NCBI RefSeq assembly: GCF_008370325.1
Contig: NZ_VNIP01000009.1
Location: 356,090 to 420,089, forward strand
DNA from: Martinezella tropici
GTDB taxonomy: Bacteria; Pseudomonadota; Alphaproteobacteria; Rhizobiales; Rhizobiaceae
Reading direction: 5' to 3'
Length of the DNA stretch: 64,000 nucleotides
This document shows, piece by piece, positions 8,470 through 18,042 of this stretch. Each line of letters opens with the position of its first letter. The first letter of the stretch is position 1. Under the pieces are notes generated by a model. It did not search any database. It saw only the letters and a list, made by a program, of their open reading frames with translations, and had not been told where the DNA came from. Position numbers and translations under genes: made by a program.

Positions 8470-9522
8470 TTAGCCTTCCGGCGGATAGATGTGCTCGCCG
8501 CCGCGATAGTCCGAAATCGAATAACAGCCTTCCCCCAGCGCACGAACCGAGCCTCTGCCGATATCCGCCTTGCCGTAGCCGCCGGGAATATCGAGGATGT
8601 AGGTCGGCTGGCAGAGACCGGAAATACGGCCGCGCAGGGCCGCGACGATCGCTTGCCCCTCGTCGATCGTCAGGCGGAAATGGCTGGTGCCGGGCGCAAG
8701 GTCAGGATGGTGCAGGTAATAAGGCTTCACCCGCGTTTCGACGAAAGCCTTCATCAATGCCGCAAGCACCTCCGGATCGTCGTTGACGCCCTTCAGCAGA
8801 ACCGACTGGCTGACGAGCACGATCCCGGCATCGACCAGGCGGGCACAGGCGGCGCGCGCCTCCTCCGTCATCTCCCGCGGATGATTGGCATGCAGCGCCA
8901 CATAGATGGTCTTGCCGCTCGCCTTCAGCGCCGCGATCAGCGCCGCATCGACCTTCAAGGGATCGACGACCGGAATACGGGTGTGGAAACGGACGATCTT
9001 CACGTGATCGATATCGGCAAGCTGCCTGAGAATCTCTTCCAGCCGGCGCGCAGAAAGCACCAGCGGATCGCCGCCCGTCAGAATGACCTCCCAGATCTCC
9101 TTATGGTCGCGGATATAGGCAAAGGCGCCACCGAGCGCATCCCCATCCAGCGTGCCGAGCCCTTGCGGCCCCACCATCTCGCGCCGGAAGCAGAAACGGC
9201 AATAGACCGGGCACACATGCACGGCTTTCAGGAGCACGCGGTCCGGATAGCGATGCACAATGCCCTCGACCGGACTATGCGCGTGATCGCCGATCGGATC
9301 GGCGCGCTCTTCGGGCATGACGCGCAATTCGGCCGCATCAGGCACGAACTGCCGGGCGATGGGATCCGCTGGGTCGGCCGGATCGACCAGGCGCATGACC
9401 GATGGCGTCAGAGCAACAGCATAGCGCTCCGCCACCGCTTCGAGCGCCATCGCCTGATCGGCGTCGACCAGCCCGGCACGCTCAAGCTCCCCAATGGTCC
9501 GGATCGGACGCATCACATTCAT
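8470..9522 (-). CDS. epmB: EF-P (R)-beta-lysine pathway: lysine 2,3-aminomutase, radical SAM
   Basis: 350 aa KamA-family protein. The radical-SAM cysteines C104, C108 and C111 lie in CPVYCRFCFRRE, and PLP-enzyme segments follow (ILTGGDPL, HTRIPVVDP, ALHANHPRE). EpmB converts L-lysine to (R)-beta-lysine, which EpmA attaches to EF-P. Its start overlaps the epmA stop by 4 bp, and efp lies divergently just beyond epmA. The short length and this neighbourhood favour EpmB over a catabolic lysine 2,3-aminomutase. Confidence 0.92.
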   Translation of the reverse strand: MNVMRPIRTIGELERAGLVDADQAMALEAVAERYAVALTPSVMRLVDPADPADPIARQFVPDAAELRVMPEERADPIGDHAHSPVEGIVHRYPDRVLLKAVHVCPVYCRFCFRREMVGPQGLGTLDGDALGGAFAYIRDHKEIWEVILTGGDPLVLSARRLEEILRQLADIDHVKIVRFHTRIPVVDPLKVDAALIAALKASGKTIYVALHANHPREMTEEARAACARLVDAGIVLVSQSVLLKGVNDDPEVLAALMKAFVETRVKPYYLHHPDLAPGTSHFRLTIDEGQAIVAALRGRISGLCQPTYILDIPGGYGKADIGRGSVRALGEGCYSISDYRGGEHIYPPEG

Positions 9523-10583
9523 GCGTCATACTCCGCGACCGGTGCCCACAGCACCTGCTCGATCCGCGAAGCGCCGGTTGCCAGGATGACAAGCCGGTCG
9601 AAGCCGAGCGCAATGCCGCTCGCGTCAGGCATGACGGCAAGCGCCTCCAGAAACTCCTCATCCAACGGATAGGTCTCGCCATAGACGCGCTGTTTCTCCG
9701 CCATTTCGATCTCGAACCGCCGGCGCTGCTCTTCGGCATTGGTGAGCTCGCCGAAAGCATTGGCAAGCTCGACACCGCAGGCATAGAGCTCGAAACGCTC
9801 GGCGACGCGATGATCCCTGGCCGAAGGCCGGGCAAGGGCTGCCTCGGAAACAGGATATTCGTCGAGGATCGTGACGCGGCCGAAGCCGAGATTGGGTTCG
9901 ATCTTCTCGACCAGCACCCGGCTGAAGAGATCCTGCCACAGATCGTCAGCGGCAACGCGAATGCCCGCCCGGCGCATATCCGCCGCCAGGCGCTCGCGAT
10001 CCGTCGATCCGTCAAGGCCGATGGAGGCAAAGAGATCGATGCCGGCATAACGTTCGAAAGCGGCCGCGACGCTGATGCGCTCCGGTGTCAGGAACGGGTC
10101 GGTCTCCGCGCCGCGATAGCTGAATTTCTTCGCCCCGACCGCCTCGGCTGCAAGCCCCAGCACCTCGGCGCAATCGGCCATCAGGATCTCGTAGCTTTCG
10201 CCTGCCCGGTACCATTCGAGCATGGTGAATTCCGGATGGTGAAGCGGGCCGCGCTCGCGATTGCGGTAGACATGGGCGAAGCAGGCGATGCGCTTCTCAC
10301 CGGCTGCCAAGAGCTTCTTGCAGGCGAATTCCGGCGATGTATGCAGATAAAGAGGCGACGCCCTGCCGTCGGTCGTCAGGGCCTCGGTCCCGAAGGCATG
10401 CAGATGCGCCTCGTTGCCAGGCGACACCTGCAGCGTTGCCGTATCCACCTCGATGAAGTCGTTGCGCGCGAAGAAAGCCCGCAACGCCGCCTGGATGGCA
10501 TTGCGGCCGATGAGGAACGGCCGCCGGTCCGCATGGACATTGCGGGTCCACCAGGGGGACGCTTTGCTCGTCTTCGGTTTCAT
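9519..10583 (-). CDS. epmA: EF-P--(R)-beta-lysine ligase (EpmA/GenX/PoxA)
   Basis: 354 aa, a class II lysyl-tRNA-synthetase catalytic core without the anticodon-binding domain. It has motif 2 (FAHVYRNRERGPLHHPEFTMLEWYRAG) and motif 3 (GIALGFDRLVIL), and begins near WWTRNVHADRRPFLIGRNAI. EpmA transfers (R)-beta-lysine to a conserved lysine of EF-P. It forms a two-gene operon with epmB and is divergent from efp, with 151 bp between the starts, so the three genes form one EF-P modification locus. Confidence 0.93.
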   Translation of the reverse strand: MKPKTSKASPWWTRNVHADRRPFLIGRNAIQAALRAFFARNDFIEVDTATLQVSPGNEAHLHAFGTEALTTDGRASPLYLHTSPEFACKKLLAAGEKRIACFAHVYRNRERGPLHHPEFTMLEWYRAGESYEILMADCAEVLGLAAEAVGAKKFSYRGAETDPFLTPERISVAAAFERYAGIDLFASIGLDGSTDRERLAADMRRAGIRVAADDLWQDLFSRVLVEKIEPNLGFGRVTILDEYPVSEAALARPSARDHRVAERFELYACGVELANAFGELTNAEEQRRRFEIEMAEKQRVYGETYPLDEEFLEALAVMPDASGIALGFDRLVILATGASRIEQVLWAPVAEYDA

Positions 10584-10734
10584 TCCTAGCTTTCTTCAGG
10601 ACACCAGCCGCCTTAGGGGTGGCAATTTCCATTAATTTAGGGTAGTTGCGCCCCCAAGCAAACAATTGCTGCGTCTCGGAGAGCATTTCGACAGTCCCTC
10701 TACGACGCAAAACGCAGCGTTACAAGGAAGTCTT

Positions 10735-11304
10735 ATGGTCAAGGTCATCGCCTCTTCCGTCCGCAAGGGCAACGTTCTCGACGTCGACGGCAAGCTCTAT
10801 GTCGTTCTTACCGCCGCGAACTTTCATCCGGGCAAGGGTACGCCGGTCACCCAGGTCGACATGCGCCGCATCGTCGACGGCGTGAAGGTCTCCGAGCGCT
10901 GGCGCACCACCGAGCAGGTCGAGCGCGCTTTCGTCGAAGACGTGAACTTCCAGTACCTCTATGAAGACGGTGAAGGCTTCCACTTCATGAACCCGTCCAA
11001 CTACGATCAGGTCGTCGTCGACGTCGACACCATGGGCGACCAGAAGGCCTATCTGCAGGAAGGCATGACCTGCGTCCTATCGATCCACGAAGGCATTCCG
11101 CTGGCGCTCGAACTGCCGCGCCACGTCACGCTCGAGATCACCGAGACCGAACCGGTCGTCAAGGGCCAAACGGCATCGTCCTCCTACAAGCCCGCCATGC
11201 TGTCGAACGGCGTACGCACCATGGTGCCGCCGCACATCAACGCCGGCACCCGCGTCGTCATCGCCACGGAAGACAATTCCTACGTCGAGCGTGCCAAGGA
11301 CTGA
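10735..11304 (+). CDS. efp: Translation elongation factor P
   Basis: 189 aa from ATG 10735 (AAGGAAG just upstream). This start makes the modified residue exactly Lys34 in the loop FHPGKGTP, as in E. coli. The three EF-P beta domains are present (KOW-like N-terminus, OB domain around FMNPSNYDQV, C-terminal domain with KPAMLSNGVRTMVPPHI). EF-P rescues ribosomes stalled at polyproline. Longer upstream readings would shift Lys34 and were rejected. Confidence 0.97.
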   Translation: MVKVIASSVRKGNVLDVDGKLYVVLTAANFHPGKGTPVTQVDMRRIVDGVKVSERWRTTEQVERAFVEDVNFQYLYEDGEGFHFMNPSNYDQVVVDVDTMGDQKAYLQEGMTCVLSIHEGIPLALELPRHVTLEITETEPVVKGQTASSSYKPAMLSNGVRTMVPPHINAGTRVVIATEDNSYVERAKD

Positions 11305-11329
11305 GCGGTCAGCCGCATCATCGCATGAG

Positions 11330-11360
11330 AAAACGCCTCGTCCTCGCGACGGGGCGTTTT
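11330..11360 (+). terminator. Rho-independent terminator of efp
   Basis: A hairpin AAAACGCCTCGTC / GACGGGGCGTTTT lies 26 bp after the efp stop. The A-rich 5' arm and T-rich 3' arm let it work in both directions between the convergent efp and ABC genes. Confidence 0.75.
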
Positions 11361-11420
11361 GCATTTCGGGCGGATGGAAATCAAATCGAACTCGTAAAGA
11401 CGCGACATTACAAGTTCGCG

Positions 11421-13271
11421 TTATGGCGCACTGGCCTTTTTCTGATTCTTCTGCACCACACTGGCAGTTTCGGGAGGCGTTTGCATATCGGTGCTATGCT
11501 CATGCGGGGCCAAAGTCTGCAAATGCAGGAGGCGCGGCGACATGGCCTGTATGAAGGCCTCAGAGCGGCCGATATAGATCAAGGTCGCATCGGGTAATTC
11601 GGCCAGCAAGGCACAGGCCTTGACCTGAACTTCGGCCTCCAGCCCTTCCAGGGCATCATCCAGGATGACCCATTTCGGCTTTGCCAGCAGCAGATGCGCA
11701 AAGCCAATGGCTTTCTGCTCTTCGGTATCCAGCAACCGATCCCAGCGGGCCTGCGTGTCGAGGCGACTCTTGAGGCGACCGAGACCCACCCTTTCCATGA
11801 CGGCGTTGACGGCGGCATCATCATAGGCGTCGCGATCCTCGGGAAAGCAGATCGCCTCTCTCAACGTGCCGCTTGGAACGTAGGGCGTATGCGGCATGAA
11901 CAGCATATCGTCCATCGGTGGCAAGCTCACCGTGCCGGAACCGCTGTACCATTGATGCGCCAGCACCTCGAACAGCAGCCTGCGGTTCACGCCGTGATCG
12001 CCGTTGATCATAACATGCTCGCCGGCATGGATGGTGACGGTGCCCTCGGCAATCGAGAAACCGTTCTCCGTGGCCTCATCACTGGTCTTGGTGGAAACTT
12101 CCAGATCGGTCCACACCATTGTGCCGGGCGCCGCCTTGGCGAAGACGAGCGTATGCGGCATTGGCGTCTTGTCGTCCATTTCCGTCAGCGCCTTGCGGAA
12201 ATCGGTGACGCGCATCAGCGTGGCGCGCCATTCGGCGATCGGGCCGAAATTGGCGACATACCAGCGCAATGCCGAATTGACCTGATTGAAGGCACCGACG
12301 GCCACCATGAGCTGACCGAAGGTCAGGCCGCCGGAAAAATAGGCGGGGGCGGCAACGAGGATCGGAATGATCAGCACCAGCCAGCCATAGCCTGCCGAGA
12401 CCCAGGTCAGATTGGTATTGGCGATGGCAAGCTGGCGGATGACGCCAAGCACGGCTGATATATCGAGATTGATCCGCCGCCGCTCGTTCTCTTCGCCACC
12501 GGCAATGGTGATCGCCGCCATATGCTCGTTGGCATGCATGAGCGCAAAGCGCAGCTCGGCCTCCTTCGAATAGCGGTCCGCATTCAATCGCACCAGCCGG
12601 CGGCCGACGAACTGGCTGAGAAACGAGGCCGAGCCGGCATAAAGGATCGCCGCCCAGACCATGTAGCCGGGGATCGCAAAGCTTGCGCCGTTGACCTTGA
12701 ACACCATGCCGCTGGACAGTTCCCACAGCACGCCGATGAAGCTCAAGAGCAGGATCGTCGCCTGCACCAGGCCGATGGCAAGCCCTGTCGTGCTTTCGGC
12801 GAGATTGCGGGCATCTTCATGCAGGCGCTGATCGGGATTGACGCCGATCAGCCCGGAAGAGGCGAGCCGAAGCGCGCGCTTGGCCTGCAGCCATTGATTG
12901 ACCAGATCCCGCGCCAGGCCCTCGCGCATGTAGAGCGCGGTCATCTGGTTGAGCCAGGCCTGGACGACATTGAGGAACAGAAGCGAGCCGGCGATGATGC
13001 CGAAGACGCCGAGCTGATGGAAGAAGGCGGTGATATCACGCCTTGCCAGAGAATCGTAGAAGGGCGCGTTCCAGCTGTTGAGCAGAACCTGGACATAGGC
13101 CGTGACCAGGATGATCACGAAGAGCGCGACGGTAAGCGAAATGATCTTGATGCGGACGGGCGAATTCCAGAAAGCGGAAAACATCATCCTCAGCCGAAAG
13201 AAGAGGCTCAAATCGTATCCGACCTGCTCGTTCCCCTGGATATTCGGCTTGGCTTGCGTTTCAACTGCCAT
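11421..13271 (-). CDS. SbmA/BacA-like ABC transporter with degenerate nucleotide-binding domain
   Basis: 616 aa from ATG 13271 (AGGGAAG upstream). The N-terminal half is an SbmA/BacA-type membrane domain (NSWNAPFYDSLARRD, NPDQRLHEDARNLAE, FGQLMVAVGAFNQVNSALRWYV). The C-terminal half is an ABC ATPase domain in which every key motif is altered: Walker A reads GDHGVNRR (normally GxxGxGKS/T), the signature is LLDTEEQ, Walker B ends LDDALEGLE with Asp at the catalytic Glu position, and the switch His is absent. BacA and its ATP-using relatives import peptides and matter in symbiosis. This protein may work without ATP hydrolysis; that is inference. Confidence 0.85.
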   Translation of the reverse strand: MAVETQAKPNIQGNEQVGYDLSLFFRLRMMFSAFWNSPVRIKIISLTVALFVIILVTAYVQVLLNSWNAPFYDSLARRDITAFFHQLGVFGIIAGSLLFLNVVQAWLNQMTALYMREGLARDLVNQWLQAKRALRLASSGLIGVNPDQRLHEDARNLAESTTGLAIGLVQATILLLSFIGVLWELSSGMVFKVNGASFAIPGYMVWAAILYAGSASFLSQFVGRRLVRLNADRYSKEAELRFALMHANEHMAAITIAGGEENERRRINLDISAVLGVIRQLAIANTNLTWVSAGYGWLVLIIPILVAAPAYFSGGLTFGQLMVAVGAFNQVNSALRWYVANFGPIAEWRATLMRVTDFRKALTEMDDKTPMPHTLVFAKAAPGTMVWTDLEVSTKTSDEATENGFSIAEGTVTIHAGEHVMINGDHGVNRRLLFEVLAHQWYSGSGTVSLPPMDDMLFMPHTPYVPSGTLREAICFPEDRDAYDDAAVNAVMERVGLGRLKSRLDTQARWDRLLDTEEQKAIGFAHLLLAKPKWVILDDALEGLEAEVQVKACALLAELPDATLIYIGRSEAFIQAMSPRLLHLQTLAPHEHSTDMQTPPETASVVQKNQKKASAP

Positions 13272-13436
13272 CAGCACTTCCCTGCGACGCACATCCCGTC
13301 AATTAACCATCACCCGCCCCCATGTCCATCCTTGCAATAGATCAGTGCGATCACGTTCGTATATACACGGTTTCGCGCCTTGAACCGAATTAGGTCTGCA
13401 ACTAGCTTGCCCTTGAAAGATTGAGAGAGCCCTCCG

Positions 13437-14279
<843 letters not shown>

Positions 14280-14352
14280 CCTGTGCCACTTGCTGGAATA
14301 TGGGAATGCAATCGCCCTTTCTCCGAAATGACAAATAGGCCGGCCACCCGCC

Positions 14353-14500
14353 CTCGCCTTTCGAGGCTCCGGCTTTCAGCCTCCGCACCTCAGAGTGAGG
14401 TCTGATCTGCTGCGCCTCGGCTCGAATCCTCTCCGCCTCACCCTGAGGTGCCCTGGCGTTGAAGCGTCAGCGCAAAGGCCAGGGCCTCGAAGGGCGAGGC
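14353..14500. repeat. RIME-like palindromic intergenic element
   Basis: Outer arms near 14353-14373 and 14478-14500 are reverse complements (CTCGCCTTTCGAGG / CCTCGAAGGGCGAG). Between them are two smaller palindromes, CACCTCAGAGTGAGGT near 14386 and CCTCACCCTGAGGTG near 14438. This two-palindrome design matches what I know of the rhizobial RIME repeats. It sits between the MoxR stop and the metA leader. Confidence 0.7.
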
Positions 14501-14561
14501 AGCCCCTGCGCCTGGAGTTAGCCCATTGACCCGTCGCATCAGCAGGTTTATGAAATTTCCC

Positions 14562-14615
14562 TTGTGGTGATTTGGCCGGCCGGCTTGCAGCCACGTTAAA
14601 TAAGTCGCTAAAGGG
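14562..14615 (+). ncRNA. SAM-II riboswitch (metA leader)
   Basis: The sequence follows the alphaproteobacterial SAM-II pseudoknot. The P1 arms GTGG and CCAC enclose a GATTTGG...CTTGCAG region, then GTTAAATAAG and GCTAAAGGG follow, with AAAGGG the conserved 3' part of the pseudoknot. It lies 67 nt before the metA ATG. Binding of S-adenosylmethionine stabilises the pseudoknot and lowers expression of methionine synthesis genes. Confidence 0.9.
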
Positions 14616-14625
14616 CCGCGTGCGG

Positions 14626-14660
14626 ACCGGTAGCGATTCATGATCGCGGCCGGTTTTTTT
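14626..14660 (+). terminator. Attenuator-type hairpin with T7 tract before metA
   Basis: ACCGG..GCGAT pairs with ATCGC..GCCGGT around the loop TCATG, with a two-base mismatch in the stem, and seven T residues follow. It lies between the SAM-II aptamer and metA, so the riboswitch may act by premature termination as well as, or instead of, translation control. Confidence 0.65.
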
Positions 14661-14681
14661 GTATTTGGTCGAGTGAAAACA

Positions 14682-15608
14682 ATGCCCATCAAGATTCCCG
14701 ATACGCTACCCGCGTTTGAAACCCTCCAGGACGAGGGCGTGCGGGTGATGACCGAAACGGTGGCGTTCCGTCAGGATATCCGCCCCCTTCAGATCGGGCT
14801 TCTCAACCTCATGCCGAACAAGATCAAGACCGAGGTCCAGATGGCGCGCCTGGTCGGCGCATCGCCGCTGCAGGTGGAATTTTCTCTGGTGCGCATCGGC
14901 GCCCACAAGGCCAAGAACACCTCCGAAGAGCATCTCCTCGCCTTCTATGAGACCTGGGAAGAGGTGAAGCACCGCAAGTTCGACGGCTTCATCATAACGG
15001 GCGCGCCGATCGAACTGCTCGAATACGAAGATGTCACCTACTGGGAGGAGATGCAGCAGATCTTCGACTGGACGGCCACCAATGTCCATTCGACGCTGAA
15101 CGTCTGCTGGGGCGCGATGGCGGCGATCTACCATTTCCACAAGGTGCCGAAATATACGCTGACGGAGAAGGCGTTCGGCGTCTATCGCCACCAGAACCTG
15201 AAGCCCTCCTCAGTCTATCTCAACGGCTTCTCCGACGATTTCGCCATTCCGGTCTCGCGCTGGACAGAGGTGAAGCGCGCCGACATCGAAAAAGTGCCCG
15301 GCCTGCAGATTCTGATGGATTCGAGCGAGATGGGCGTCTGCCTCGTGCACGAACAGGCCTGCAACCGGCTCTACATGTTCAATCACGTGGAGTATGATTC
15401 CACCTCGCTGGCGGACGAGTATTTCCGCGATGTGAATGCGGGCGTGCCGATCAAGATGCCGCACAATTACTTCCCGCATAACGACCCGGAAATCCCCCCG
15501 CAGAACCGGTGGCGCAGCCACGCGCACCTGTTCTTCGGCAACTGGATCAACGAGATCTACCAGACCACGCCGTATGATCTGGAGGAGATCGGCCAGGAAA
15601 GGACTTGA
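14682..15608 (+). CDS. metA: Homoserine O-acyltransferase MetA (predicted acetyl-CoA specific)
   Basis: 308 aa. The MetA catalytic residues are visible: Cys142 (NVCWGAMAA), His235 and Glu237 (NHVEYD), and Lys47. Position 111 is Glu (GAPIELLEYE). In studied MetA proteins, Glu111 goes with acetyl-CoA use and Gly111 with succinyl-CoA, so I predict homoserine O-acetyltransferase activity in methionine synthesis. ATG 14682 is the start, because an upstream ATG at 14640 lies inside the attenuator hairpin. Expression is controlled by the SAM-II riboswitch. The gene is inserted between the MoxR ATPase and its VWA partner. Confidence 0.95.
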   Translation: MPIKIPDTLPAFETLQDEGVRVMTETVAFRQDIRPLQIGLLNLMPNKIKTEVQMARLVGASPLQVEFSLVRIGAHKAKNTSEEHLLAFYETWEEVKHRKFDGFIITGAPIELLEYEDVTYWEEMQQIFDWTATNVHSTLNVCWGAMAAIYHFHKVPKYTLTEKAFGVYRHQNLKPSSVYLNGFSDDFAIPVSRWTEVKRADIEKVPGLQILMDSSEMGVCLVHEQACNRLYMFNHVEYDSTSLADEYFRDVNAGVPIKMPHNYFPHNDPEIPPQNRWRSHAHLFFGNWINEIYQTTPYDLEEIGQERT

Positions 15609-15611
15609 GGC

Positions 15612-16805
15612 TTGTTCATTCCCTTCTTCCTGAAGCTGAGGCAAGCGAAGGTGCCGGTAACGCTCCGGGAATTCCTCTCGCTGCTTGAGGGAATGGAAGA
15701 AGGGATTGCCGACTATGACGTCGAGGCCTTCTATTATCTGGCGCGCACGACGCTGATCAAGGACGAGCGCTTCATCGACCGGTTCGACCAGGTCTTCGCC
15801 GATTATTTCCGCGGTGTCGAGGCGATTAGCGGCAATGCCGATGGAGAAGCGGTGGAGCCGACCGCCATTCCCGACGAATGGCTGCGCAAACTTGCCGAGC
15901 GGCACCTGACCGAAGAGGAAAGACGAGAGATCGAGGCGTTAGGCGGCTTCGACAAGCTGATGGAGACGCTGCGCGAGCGGCTGGCCGAACAGAAGGGCCG
16001 GCATCAGGGCGGCTCGAAATGGATCGGCACGGCGGGCACCTCGCCCTTCGGCGCCTATGGCTATAACCCCGAAGGCGTGCGCATCGGCCAGGAAACCTCG
16101 CGCTATCGCCGCGCCGTCAAGGTCTGGGATCGGCGCGACTTCAGGAACCTCGATGATGGCGTCGAACTCGGCACCCGCAACATCAAGGTGGCGCTGAAGC
16201 GCCTGCGCCGCTGGGTGCGCGAGGGCGCGGCGGAAGAGCTGGATCTCTCCGGCACCATCCGCTCCACCGCTGAGCATGGCTATCTCGATGTCCAGACGCG
16301 GCCCGAGCGCCGCAACGCCGTCAAACTCCTGATGTTCTTCGATGTCGGCGGCTCGATGGACGATCATATCCGCGTCGTCGAAGAACTCTTCTCCGCCGCC
16401 CGCGCGGAGTTCCGCCACATGGAGTATTTCTACTTTCACAACTGCATTTACGAGGGCGTGTGGAAGGACAATCGCCGCAGGCGTGTCGATATCACGGCGA
16501 CGACGGACCTGATCCGCACCTTCGGCCCCGACTACCGCGTCGTCTTCGTCGGCGACGCCTCCATGAGCCCCTACGAAATCACTCAACCCGGCGGCTCGGT
16601 GGAGCATTGGAACAAGGAGGCTGGCGAGACCTGGCTCGCCCGTATGACCGGCCATTTCCGCAAATGCATCTGGATCAACCCCGTGCCGGAAAACTATTGG
16701 GGCCATACGACCTCCATCTCCATCATCCGCCGCCTGATGACCGATCGCATGTATCCCCTGACGCTCGGCGGATTGGAGAAGGCGACACGGGAATTGTCGC
16801 GCTGA
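15612..16805 (+). CDS. CoxE-like VWA domain protein
   Basis: 397 aa, starting at TTG 15612, three bases after the metA stop; MFIPFFLKLRQAKVPVTLRE is the usual beginning of this family. The C-terminal VWA domain has a modified MIDAS, DVGGSM (normally DxSxS), near residue 243, followed by AEFRHMEYFYFHNC and FVGDASMSPYEI. It is the expected partner of the MoxR ATPase encoded upstream. Its position suggests that metA expression and this gene may share a transcript. The last ~45 codons are duplicated, in degraded form, at 17846-17991. Confidence 0.88.
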   Translation: MFIPFFLKLRQAKVPVTLREFLSLLEGMEEGIADYDVEAFYYLARTTLIKDERFIDRFDQVFADYFRGVEAISGNADGEAVEPTAIPDEWLRKLAERHLTEEERREIEALGGFDKLMETLRERLAEQKGRHQGGSKWIGTAGTSPFGAYGYNPEGVRIGQETSRYRRAVKVWDRRDFRNLDDGVELGTRNIKVALKRLRRWVREGAAEELDLSGTIRSTAEHGYLDVQTRPERRNAVKLLMFFDVGGSMDDHIRVVEELFSAARAEFRHMEYFYFHNCIYEGVWKDNRRRRVDITATTDLIRTFGPDYRVVFVGDASMSPYEITQPGGSVEHWNKEAGETWLARMTGHFRKCIWINPVPENYWGHTTSISIIRRLMTDRMYPLTLGGLEKATRELSR

Positions 16806-16934
16806 GCGTCATAAATTGACGCAATATAACAGCGGAAAATTGAGCTTACATAACCTATCCAACTTGATCCTGTCTCATCAAGATGATCTTTCGTTATCTG
16901 CTAGATACGAAATTTGAAAAAAGCGAACAGGCAA

Positions 16935-17795
16935 ATGCAAGTTAATACCAACGCTTTCACAGCAATAATCATGATGTTGGCGCTATCTACCTGGCCGGAC
17001 ATGACGTTTGCTTCCAGCCTTACGCTCACTACAACCGAGGCGGAAGCGACGTGTTTTTCAGCAAGGGGTGAACAGGCGATTGCCCTATGCACTGCTGAAC
17101 TCGCTAAGCAGAAATCGTCAGACGCTTTCAGTAACCGGGCGCGAGCATATGGCTTTGCGATGCAATATGACAAGGCTGTAGCCGATTACGCTAGCGCCAT
17201 ACAGCTCACCGAACCCGACGGCGTTATGCTCCCCACATATTACCAAAACAGAGCCGATGTATATTTTGCTATGAATAAATATGAGCTAGCGATTGAGGAC
17301 TATACAAAGGCATTGGATTTAAACCCAAAACTCAGCACGGATTTTGTCAGTCGAGGACAGGCCTACGCCGCTTTGAACAAAGACAAAGAGGCGTTTGCGG
17401 ATTTCGACAAAGCGATGAAAGACAAATTCGTAAAGCCGCTCACCCTGCGTGTACGAGCTGACCTCCTGTTGACCAGAGGCGAACCAGATCGCGCGATCCA
17501 AGACTACCAAGATTGCCTTAAGCTGCAGCCAGATAATGTTTATGCGATGATCGGGATTGGCAATGCATATTTGAAGAAAAACATGACCGATTCGGCATTT
17601 TCTCAATATGATCTTGCCCTCTCCACTCGACCGATCTGCCCCGAGTGCCTGACCGCTCGCGGGAGTGCTTTTGCAAAAATTGGCAACACAAAGAAGGCGA
17701 TAGCAGACTATAACGCCGCCCTCGCCTTTCCTGATCAGTTCATCGCTCCGAATGTGAAAAAAGAGGCCGAAGCCACGCTGCGTAAGCTACAATAG
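16935..17795 (+). CDS. TPR repeat protein with N-terminal export signal
   Basis: About 286 aa from ATG 16935 (an in-frame TTG at 16914 is less likely). The N-terminus has a hydrophobic stretch ending MTFASS, consistent with a signal peptide. At least five tetratricopeptide-like units follow (NRARAYGFAMQYDKAVADY, NRADVYFAMNKYELAIEDY, RGSAFAKIGNTKKAIADY). Such proteins are usually periplasmic scaffolds. Its base composition is clearly more AT-rich than the neighbours, and it is flanked by the VWA gene's 3' end and a degraded copy of that end, so it looks acquired. No more precise function can be given. Confidence 0.8.
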   Translation: MQVNTNAFTAIIMMLALSTWPDMTFASSLTLTTTEAEATCFSARGEQAIALCTAELAKQKSSDAFSNRARAYGFAMQYDKAVADYASAIQLTEPDGVMLPTYYQNRADVYFAMNKYELAIEDYTKALDLNPKLSTDFVSRGQAYAALNKDKEAFADFDKAMKDKFVKPLTLRVRADLLLTRGEPDRAIQDYQDCLKLQPDNVYAMIGIGNAYLKKNMTDSAFSQYDLALSTRPICPECLTARGSAFAKIGNTKKAIADYNAALAFPDQFIAPNVKKEAEATLRKLQ

Positions 17796-17845
17796 TCTTG
17801 GCAGCACGGTGCCTCCAGTGAAGGCACGCTACACCAAAGCACCTA

Positions 17846-17991
17846 CGCAAATGCGTCTGGCCACCCCCGTTCAGGAAAACCATTGGAGTTATAGGACCTC
17901 CATCTCCGTCATCCGCCGCCTGATGACCGATCGCGTGTATTCCCTGACGCTCGGCGGGCTGGAAAAGGCGACAAAGGAATTGTCGCGCTGA
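17846..17991 (+). pseudogene. Degraded duplicate of the VWA gene 3' end
   Basis: About 145 bp align with 16661-16805, the end of the CoxE-like gene. From 17865 the match is about 88% by my count, including the same stop codon and three following bases, and it encodes TSISVIRRLMTDRVYSLTLGG. A one-base indel near 17862 breaks the frame relative to the parent. Together with the parent end it forms direct repeats around the TPR gene. Confidence 0.8.
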
Positions 17992-18042
17992 GCGGATTAA
18001 CCTGGATTTTTCACACCATTGTCCTGCTGCATCTTCATACCA

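Noticed and set aside
14400..14480. tRNA-like sequence (GGCTCGAATCC)
   Set aside because: It lies inside the RIME-like palindrome and no cloverleaf or acceptor stem can be drawn.
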